From assembly GCA_028280455.1 (NCBI GenBank), contig JANQLT010000073.1, forward strand, positions 1 through 37,992: a DNA stretch of 37,992 nt, given 5' to 3'. Positions 32,134 through 37,992 of the stretch are shown piece by piece. Below the pieces are notes generated by a model. The model searched no databases. It was not told the DNA's origin and saw only the letters and a program-made list of their open reading frames with translations. Each line of letters begins with the position of its first letter. Within the stretch, counting starts at the first letter, position 1. A program made the position numbers and the translations under genes. Source of the stretch: Kiloniellales bacterium. Lineage in GTDB: Bacteria; Pseudomonadota; Alphaproteobacteria; Kiloniellales; JAKSDN01.

Positions 32134-33816
32134 TCAATCGAGGCTGTAGGCGATGAAGTCCACGCCTTGCTCGAGGAGCAGGGCGGCCTCCGCGATGCCC
32201 GGCACGTCGTGGACGAGCAGCCTGGCCTTCTTGGCCCTGATTTCTGCCATGGCGCGCTTGATGGGCTCGCCGACACCTTCGGCGCTGGACAGGAGAGTGT
32301 GGTATCGGCCGGTGAGAATCGGTGTCCGCAAGGTCCCGGGGTCTATGGTGCCGAGCGTCAGGGCGGGCAGCTCGAGGGCGACCTGGCGGCAGTACTGACG
32401 GATCGGGTTGAGCAGGGGCAGGCTGCGTGACGTGACGACACCGCGCGGCATGCCGCGGACGTTCAGGACCATACGGCCGACCGTCGCCTCCGACAGCGAC
32501 GCACAGACCTTGAGGTAACGGCCCAGCAAGCGCCGGGACTCCAGGGTCGTGTAGGAGATGTCGACGAAGAGCACGGGGCGCGATAGATGGGCGGTCTTGC
32601 AGATCGCCTCGGAGGCCTTGCCCAGCCTCAAGATGTCGAGCTCGGCCTCCAGCTCGTCGCTGCTCGGCCGCGCGTTGCGCAGCGCCCGGATGTCGACCCG
32701 GCTCTTGGCATCGAATCCGGCGATCGCGAGCGGCGTCGGCGCGCCGCTGGCCGTGACGATGGCAATCTGTTGAAGGACGCCGGTCCTCACCATCCGGGCG
32801 ATGGTCGTGCCCTCGCGCTGTCGGGACTGCTGCGCGGCCTGCTCCACGCGAGTCGCGACCATGTTGACGACATCGTCGACGCTCTCGATCTCGGCGGGGC
32901 TCGCCCCGACCTCGTGGACCTCCGCGGCGATCTCGCAGTGGGTCCTCATGTCCGGATCGATGTCGTCGCGGCCCAGGATGAGACTGCGGATCTCCCGGGC
33001 GATCGTCTGCGCCTTGGCGGCGGCTTCGGCCTGGTCGAGGGAGCCGAAGCAGATCAGGAATCGCTGGTCCGGCAGGTACTCGAAGACGTCCTCGTTCGAC
33101 AGGCGCTTTCGGATCGCCGATTCCGCCAGCGCCCGAACCTGCTCGTAGCAACGCGACCAGCGATCACCCAGAGCCGCCTTGATCTCGTCCAGGCCGAGGA
33201 TCTGGATCTGCCCGGCGAGAACCCGGCCACCGGAGCGCTTGGCCATCGCCTCGAGCACGCGGGTGCTCGTGGGGACCGCGGGAGCGGTGGCGGCGGCGGC
33301 CCCCGTCGAAGCCGTCCCGGCGCCTGGCCCGCCGCGATCCGCTTCCCGGGCCGCCGGCCGGCCGGTCGCCTCGTCCTCTTTGCCGTGCTCGGTGAAGGAG
33401 CGATAGATCTTCACGAACTGCTCTTCCTTGAGAGCGTTCATGCGCTGCACTTGCTGTAGGCGAGAGTCGATCGTGGCGAACAGCAGCTCGAAGTCGATGG
33501 GCTTGGTCAGATAGTCGTCGGCGCCGAGCTTCTTGCCCTCCAGGATGTGGTTCCGGTCGGCGAGCGCCGACAGGAAGATGAAGGGCATGTCCGCCAGATC
33601 GGGATGGTTGGCGCGCAGCTCTTTCAGCAGGTCGTGGCCGCTCATGACCGGCATGGAGATGTCGGACACGACCAGGTCCGGCTTCTGCTGCAGTATGGCC
33701 TCCAGGCCGAGCTTGCCGTTGGCCGCCTCGGCGACCTCATGGCCCGTGTCGATCAGCTCCTCGACCAGAACCTGTCGAATGTCCTCCTCGTCTTCGATGC
33801 ACAGGATCTTGGCCAT
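32134..33816 (-). CDS. Response regulator with degenerate GGDEF-like and EAL-like domains
   Basis: A 560-residue protein. The receiver (1-120) has ED at 9-10, phospho-acceptor D52 in VVSDISMPVMSG, and TKP. After a Gly/Ala-rich linker (about 150-185), a GGDEF-like fold (about 195-305) shows FEYLPDQRFLICFGS at the active-site position, with PDQRF where GGDEF would be, so it should not make c-di-GMP. The last 210 residues resemble an EAL fold (VLFVDISYTTLES, VLNVRGMPRG, LLEQGVDFIAYSLD) but lack the EAL catalytic acids I would expect. It is probably a phospho-regulated binding or scaffold protein. The gene starts 7 nt after a paralogous single-receiver gene. The 3' end carries a small duplication. 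Confidence 0.8.
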   Translation of the reverse strand: MAKILCIEDEEDIRQVLVEELIDTGHEVAEAANGKLGLEAILQQKPDLVVSDISMPVMSGHDLLKELRANHPDLADMPFIFLSALADRNHILEGKKLGADDYLTKPIDFELLFATIDSRLQQVQRMNALKEEQFVKIYRSFTEHGKEDEATGRPAAREADRGGPGAGTASTGAAAATAPAVPTSTRVLEAMAKRSGGRVLAGQIQILGLDEIKAALGDRWSRCYEQVRALAESAIRKRLSNEDVFEYLPDQRFLICFGSLDQAEAAAKAQTIAREIRSLILGRDDIDPDMRTHCEIAAEVHEVGASPAEIESVDDVVNMVATRVEQAAQQSRQREGTTIARMVRTGVLQQIAIVTASGAPTPLAIAGFDAKSRVDIRALRNARPSSDELEAELDILRLGKASEAICKTAHLSRPVLFVDISYTTLESRRLLGRYLKVCASLSEATVGRMVLNVRGMPRGVVTSRSLPLLNPIRQYCRQVALELPALTLGTIDPGTLRTPILTGRYHTLLSSAEGVGEPIKRAMAEIRAKKARLLVHDVPGIAEAALLLEQGVDFIAYSLD

Positions 33817-33823
33817 GGCGTGC

Positions 33824-34249
33824 TCAACGGGCTGAGGGCGCCGATCCGTCGGCCCGTTCCGGTCTTGCGGCCGGGCTCTGCGGGGCGTGGAGAAGCTGCG
33901 CCAGGATCGACTCCAGCTCGTCGAAGTCCATGGGCTTGGTCAGGCAGGCGGCGGCCCCGGCGGCCTTGGCGTCCGCCAGGTGCCGCTCTCCCGTGTAGGC
34001 CGAGATCAAGACGAAGGGCGTGGCCCGGAGTTCCGGGTGGTCGCGTCGAAGCGCCGCGATCATCTCGGGCCCGGTCATGGCCGGCATCAGGCAGTCGCAG
34101 AGAATCACGTCGGGTCGGAACTCTACGGCGGCCTTCAGACCGGTCAGGCCGTTGCAGGCCTGCTCGACCTCGTAGCCGCAGTCGAGCAACTCCTCAACGA
34201 TCTCGGACCTGATGTCCGCTTCGTCTTCGACGCAAAGGATCTTGGCCAT
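33824..34249 (-). CDS. Single-domain response regulator
   Basis: A 141-residue receiver protein. Acidic pocket ED at 9-10, phospho-acceptor D52 in VILCDCLMPAMTG, Ser in LISAYTG, and Lys in LTKPMDFDEL. A short Pro/Arg-rich tail follows and no output domain is present. Its first 20 residues (MAKILCVEDEADIRSEIVEE) closely resemble those of the next gene's receiver, so the two are likely tandem paralogues. It lies 25 nt after the histidine-kinase gene and probably acts as a relay or sink for that kinase. Confidence 0.9.
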   Translation of the reverse strand: MAKILCVEDEADIRSEIVEELLDCGYEVEQACNGLTGLKAAVEFRPDVILCDCLMPAMTGPEMIAALRRDHPELRATPFVLISAYTGERHLADAKAAGAAACLTKPMDFDELESILAQLLHAPQSPAARPERADGSAPSAR

Positions 34250-34274
34250 GGGGCTTTCCTGATCGACTCCTTGT

Positions 34275-36506
34275 CTATGCGGGTGCTGCGGCCGCTTGAG
34301 TCCTACCGCCGTCTCTTCCCGCGGCGAAGGACGAGGTCTGCGACATCTGCGCCTCGCGGATCGGCAGATAGACGACGAAGGTCGAGCCCTCGCCTTCCTT
34401 GCTCTCGACTTCGATGCGGCCGCCGTGCAGCTCGATGATCTGGGCCGTCAGGTTCAGGCCGATGCCCGTGCCGGCGATTCCGCTCGAGGTGCTGGCCCTG
34501 AAGAAGCGCTCGAAGAGCTTCGATTGCTCCTCCTCGGGAATGCCGACGCCGTGGTCCGTCACGGCGATGATGACGCGGGAGCCCTTGACCAGGCCCGTGA
34601 CCTCGACGTTTGGGCTCTCCGGCGAATACTTGACCGCGTTCGACAGCAGGTTCGAGAAAGCCTGCTGGAGCATGTTGGCGTCGCCGAGGATCTGCTCCGG
34701 CAGATCGACGAGCCGAACGTCGATGTTGTGATCGGAAGCCACCTCGCTCTCTCGCTTGCAGACCTCCGTGACGATGTCCGCCAAGGAGCAGGGGCCGGGG
34801 TTCATCTTGAACTTGCCGGCGTCCATGCTCGCCGAGCTCAGCAGGCTCTCGATCAGCATCAGCATTCGCTGGACCGCGCTCCTGGTCTTGGCCGCCGCTT
34901 TGGCGATGTCGCCGGGCTCCATCCGCTCCGCGCGCCGGAACAAGCGCTGGGAGACGCTGTCGATGATGGTCAGGGGCGTGCGGAACTCGTGCGAAGCCAT
35001 CGCCACGAACTGTTCCATCATGTTGTTGTATTCGCGTTCCTTCTTCAGGGCCGCTTCCAAGCTTCGCGACTTCTCCTCGATCTCCGCGGTGCGCTGCTGG
35101 ACGAGCGACTCGAGCTCGCTGCGTTGATTGGCCTCCATCGCCTCGCGTTGCTTCCGCTCCGTGATGTCGGCGATGGTCATCTGGATCGCTGGGCCGTCGT
35201 TCCAAGCGATCATGCGCACCGAGTTTTCCACCCAGAAGCTGCGACCGTCCTTCCTCAACGCCCGGTATTCGTAGCGCTCGGGCGCCGGCCGACCCTCCAT
35301 GCGGTCGTCTCTGTACTTCGCGATGCGGGCCCGTTCTTCGGGCGCCACAAGGACCTCGATGGACTCCAGGTTCGTCGCTTCCTCGACGGTGAGCCCGTGG
35401 AGGTCCAGCCAGGCTTTGTTGAACAGTAGGGGCCGGAAATGGCGATGGACGAGGATGCCCTGAATCGAGCCCTCGATGAGGTCGGCGTATCTTGTATTGC
35501 TCGCCTGGATGTCGGTTCTCAGGCCGCCCAGTTGATTCAATAGGGTGCGGGCCGAACGGCGGATCAAGAGCAATAGGGCGAAAGCGCCGATGCCCGAGAG
35601 GACAAGCGCCGCCAGGGACGCCACCGCGGTGTCCCGGTAGACGTCGCCGTAGAGATTGCTCGTCGACTTTCGGACCAGGACCAGCCAGTCGCTGCCCTCG
35701 ACCGGGCGCGCGGCGAAGACGAACTCCTCGACGGTGAGTATCGTGTCGTGAAAGCTGTCGAGGGCCGCGACGTCGCCGCGGCTGCCCAGGAGATCGTAGG
35801 CGCCGATGGTCGCGATCGGGTGCTTTCGGCCGGGCGTCGGGGCGTAGTAGAGGCGCGTGCCATCCTTCGAGACGACCAGATAGTGGTTCAGTTCCCATCG
35901 GGCGTCGTCATGCTCGCTGCCCGGTGCCAGCAGACGCGCCATGGGCTCCAGGCTGAACAGGGTGACGTCGACGCCGATCTGCTCGCCTTGATTGTCGATG
36001 ATGGGCGCCGCCACGACGACGCGGGCCGCGCCCTCGATCTCGTAGGGCCCGGCGACGAGCGCCTCGCCGTCAAGCGCGCCGACGGCCGGCATGAGGTGCT
36101 CCGGGATCCTCTCGCCGACGGAGGCGACCGCTCGGTAGCTCTTGTCCAGGCGCGTGATGGCGCGCAGGTCCTCGGAGCGCACCAGGGCGTCGCCCAGGAT
36201 CTTCTCGGTCTGGCTTCGGTACTCGTCGGCCTCGATGGCGCCGGCGTTCCAGGCCGCCAGGAGCTTCCGCGCCCTCGACCGGCTGGTGACCTGCCAGACG
36301 ATGTCGGTGGAGCGGCGCAGGAACTCGCCGACCGAGATCGCGCCGATGTCGGCCGCGTGGGCGATCCTCGCGCGCGCGCCGTCCTTGACCCGATCGAGGA
36401 AGAGGCTCGTCGAGAGAACGGCGGTGCAGATCCCCACCGTCAAGGCCCCGGTCGCTGCCAGCGCCAGGATGGATCGTATCGCCCGCTTCTCCGCTTCAGG
36501 CTTCAC
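34275..36506 (-). CDS. Membrane sensor histidine kinase with Cache-like and PAS domains
   Basis: A 743-residue kinase. Membrane helices at about 12-35 and 294-315 enclose a 260-residue periplasmic region of dCache type (VVVAAPIIDNQGEQIGVDV and NHYLVVSKDGTRLYYAP). A cytoplasmic PAS/PAC follows at about 338-455 (YEYRALRKDGRSFWVENSV; ITERKQREAME). A coiled-coil leads to the kinase core: phosphorylated H506 in AMASHEFRTPL, N box FSNLLSNAVKYSP, G1 DHGVGIP and G2 GTGIGLNLTAQI. The start is GTG with AAGG upstream. It heads a probable four-gene operon with the two receiver proteins and the small exported protein. The ligand is unknown; Cache domains usually bind small metabolites. Confidence 0.93.
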   Translation of the reverse strand: MKPEAEKRAIRSILALAATGALTVGICTAVLSTSLFLDRVKDGARARIAHAADIGAISVGEFLRRSTDIVWQVTSRSRARKLLAAWNAGAIEADEYRSQTEKILGDALVRSEDLRAITRLDKSYRAVASVGERIPEHLMPAVGALDGEALVAGPYEIEGAARVVVAAPIIDNQGEQIGVDVTLFSLEPMARLLAPGSEHDDARWELNHYLVVSKDGTRLYYAPTPGRKHPIATIGAYDLLGSRGDVAALDSFHDTILTVEEFVFAARPVEGSDWLVLVRKSTSNLYGDVYRDTAVASLAALVLSGIGAFALLLLIRRSARTLLNQLGGLRTDIQASNTRYADLIEGSIQGILVHRHFRPLLFNKAWLDLHGLTVEEATNLESIEVLVAPEERARIAKYRDDRMEGRPAPERYEYRALRKDGRSFWVENSVRMIAWNDGPAIQMTIADITERKQREAMEANQRSELESLVQQRTAEIEEKSRSLEAALKKEREYNNMMEQFVAMASHEFRTPLTIIDSVSQRLFRRAERMEPGDIAKAAAKTRSAVQRMLMLIESLLSSASMDAGKFKMNPGPCSLADIVTEVCKRESEVASDHNIDVRLVDLPEQILGDANMLQQAFSNLLSNAVKYSPESPNVEVTGLVKGSRVIIAVTDHGVGIPEEEQSKLFERFFRASTSSGIAGTGIGLNLTAQIIELHGGRIEVESKEGEGSTFVVYLPIREAQMSQTSSFAAGRDGGRTQAAAAPA

Positions 36507-36710
36507 GGCTCAAGCCTTTCCTTCCGCTGGAGCCCTTTTGCCGACTGACTGACGCTCGACGTCGGCGCTTCGCAATATCGGCGCCGTGCCCGGACCGAGC
36601 CGGTCGCCGAGCTGTCTTCAAAGGCGCGACTATAATTTTCGACATAGGTAAAAATTGATATAATCGCGGGGCGCGACTGATCTTGCCTTCGATCGTCTCC
36701 CGGTCGTGGG
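36507..36710 (-). promoter_or_regulatory. AT-rich promoter region of the kinase operon
   Basis: Positions 36630-36664 are strikingly AT-rich. AATTTT and AAAATT (36634-36656) form an inverted repeat around TACCTATGTCG on the minus strand, and TATAGT overlaps its end as a possible -10 box. No convincing -35 box is seen. The region probably holds the promoter and perhaps an operator of the histidine-kinase operon. Confidence 0.4.
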
Positions 36711-36840
36711 CTAAAGCGTTTTCCGCTCACGCGGAATCACGGCACCGGCCCGCTCCCCCTCCCGGCCAGCCAATAGGATAGTGCCGTGGCTGGCCGGGAG
36801 GGGGAGCGGGCCGGTGCCGTGCGATCGGAAAATGTTCTAG
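36711..36840. repeat. Palindromic intergenic repeat family B, copy 2
   Basis: A 130-bp copy with the same ends (CTAA and CTAG), outer arms AGCGTTTTCCG and CGGAAAATGTT, and GC-rich core arms CCGGCCCGCTCCCCCTCCCG and CGGGAGGGGGAGCGGGCCGG. It differs from copy 1 by a few substitutions, several paired so that the stem is kept (GGCCACCCA/TGGGTGGCC there; GGCCAGCCA/TGGCTGGCC here). It lies between divergent genes. Confidence 0.88.
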
Positions 36841-36989
36841 CCGATCGGACTAGACGAGAGGCCGGCGCGGGCGGCAAGACCCGAAGACGGAGGACGCGCG
36901 GCAATGGCACAATCCTCCTGCCGGGCGGCTTGCCCCGGCTCTCGTGAGCGCGCTCGAGCGGGCGCGGAGTCCAGGGAGGAGGCACGGCC

Positions 36990-37799
36990 ATGTCCGTCGC
37001 GGCGTTGGCACCCATCGGCATCATCGGCGGCACCGGCTGGCTCGGCCGTTCGCTCGGGCGGGCCTTCCTGGCCTCCGGCGCGCTCGGCCACGACGAGCTG
37101 ATCGTCTCCAACCGCTCGGGCGTGCGGACCGGTTACGAGGAGCATCCGGAGATCGTCGTCACCACGGATCTCGAGCGCCTGCTCGGCAAGGCCCGCAGCC
37201 TCATGCTCGCCGTGCCGCCGGCCGACTTCGGCGCCATGGACTTCGCGGCCGGCGAGCGGCTGGTGATCTCGATCATGGCCGGCGCCTCGATCGGCCGCAT
37301 CGCCGAGGTCTGCGGCGCGCGGGCCATCGTCCGCACCATGCCCAACGTCGCCGCCGAGTTCGGCCTCTGCTACACGCCCTGGTTCGCGAACGACGCGGTC
37401 GACGGCGCGCAGCGGGCGGCGGTGCAGAGCCTCTTCGAGTGCTGCGGCCAGGCCGACGAGGTCGCCTCGGAAGACCAGATCGACTACTTCACGGCCCTGA
37501 CCGGCCCGGTGCCGGGCTTCGTCGCCCAGCTCGCCGACTGCATGGTCGCCCACGCCGTCGCCCACGCCATCCCGCGGCGCACGGCCGAGCGCGCCGTCAA
37601 GCAGCTCTTCCACGCCAGCGGTGTCGCCATGGCCCGCTCGACCCTGTCGCCGGCCGAGCTGGTCAGCCAGATGCTGGACTACGACGGCACCACCGCCGCG
37701 GGCCTGCGCCAGGTGCTCGGCACGACCCTGCGCGACCCGATCGGCGCCGGCCTCGAAGCCGCCTGGGCCAAGGCCAGGACCGACATGACGCGGGGCTAG
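36990..37799 (+). CDS. Pyrroline-5-carboxylate reductase-family oxidoreductase (ProC-like)
   Basis: A 269-residue NAD(P)H-dependent enzyme. The N-terminal Rossmann motif is IGIIGGTGWLGRSLG. AIVRTMPNVAAEFG carries the ProC signature around MPN, and LTGPVPGFVAQLADCMVAHA is the C-terminal domain's first helix region. The usual ending with D-x-T-x-x-GL is present as DYDGTTAAGLRQVL. It may make proline from pyrroline-5-carboxylate, but the GPVPGF block departs from the common GSGPAY, so a related imine reductase role is possible. The ATG has GGAGGAGG upstream. Single gene, followed by repeat A. Confidence 0.85.
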   Translation: MSVAALAPIGIIGGTGWLGRSLGRAFLASGALGHDELIVSNRSGVRTGYEEHPEIVVTTDLERLLGKARSLMLAVPPADFGAMDFAAGERLVISIMAGASIGRIAEVCGARAIVRTMPNVAAEFGLCYTPWFANDAVDGAQRAAVQSLFECCGQADEVASEDQIDYFTALTGPVPGFVAQLADCMVAHAVAHAIPRRTAERAVKQLFHASGVAMARSTLSPAELVSQMLDYDGTTAAGLRQVLGTTLRDPIGAGLEAAWAKARTDMTRG

Positions 37800-37880
37800 A
37801 TGTGAGCTTCCCTGCTTGGGCGGAATCGCCACCGCTCCGCTGACCCGGCGACGCTCCGGCGATCGCCGCTCGTCGCGGCC

Positions 37881-37992
37881 GCCTTCGACATGGAAACGAA
37901 CCGCCCCCTCACCCGGCTCCGGCTAAGCTCAGCCTTCGGCTTCGCTAAGCCTCCACAGCCCTCTCCCCCGACGGGGGAGAGGGATGCGCAGG
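37881..37992. repeat. Palindromic intergenic repeat family A, copy 3 (right edge cut by window)
   Basis: Left arm GCCTTCGACATGGAAACGAA then CCGCCCCCTCACCCGGCTCC, followed by the central CCCTCTCCCCC/GGGGGAGAGGG hairpin (37959-37983). The right arm runs off the window. It has the same orientation as copy 1. It lies downstream of the ProC-like gene; 37800-37880 holds nothing I recognise. Confidence 0.83.

Overview
This is a high-G+C chromosomal segment from a Gram-negative bacterium, most likely an alphaproteobacterium of the Rhodospirillales kind. The reasons are the strong G/C bias at third codon positions, a large alphaproteobacterial-style chemotaxis operon, a Pho-box-driven glycerol-3-phosphate (ugp) ABC operon, and a set of short palindromic intergenic repeats. 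That placement is inference. No rRNA, tRNA, CRISPR array, phage gene or transposase was seen.

Layout. 1-2.2 kb: a palindromic repeat, a Popeye-like cyclic-nucleotide-binding membrane protein, and a RES/MbcA-type toxin-antitoxin pair with its own AT-rich promoter. 2.3-6.1 kb: minus-strand metabolic and envelope genes (NUDIX hydrolase, possible 24-residue ORF, TPR/2OG oxygenase, small lipoprotein, cysteine-desulfurase-like PLP enzyme). 6.2-18.7 kb: one long minus-strand signalling operon of twelve genes, in transcription order STAS - cheY - cheA - cheW - MCP (three PAS repeats) - cheR - cheD - cheB - soluble MCP-like protein - STAS - receiver/SpoIIE phosphatase - HATPase anti-sigma-type kinase. 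It fuses a complete chemotaxis array with a full RsbV/RsbU/RsbW-like partner switch. 19-23.4 kb: plus-strand universal stress protein, SYLF lipid-binding protein, DUF4149 membrane protein and SCO1 copper chaperone, then a GFA-family protein on the minus strand and a small secreted Cys/His-rich protein. 23.5-28 kb: minus-strand ugpB-A-E-C operon with a clear Pho box. 28.2-31.4 kb: plus-strand Ada-like alkyl-transferase with an AraC domain, Bcr/CflA-type MFS transporter and YgjP-type metalloprotease. 31.7-36.5 kb: minus-strand histidine kinase, receiver protein, receiver with degenerate GGDEF/EAL-like domains, and a small exported protein. 37-37.8 kb: a pyrroline-5-carboxylate-reductase-family oxidoreductase.

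How the genes work together. The window is dominated by signal transduction. In the big operon, receptors feed CheA/CheW, CheA feeds CheY and CheB, CheR/CheB/CheD adapt the receptor, and the terminal STAS/phosphatase/kinase trio probably turns phospho-signalling into a partner-switch output. The 36.5-32 kb operon is a separate phosphorelay. The ugp operon is a phosphate-starvation uptake system. Several families of intergenic palindromes lie between transcription units, often at 3' ends.
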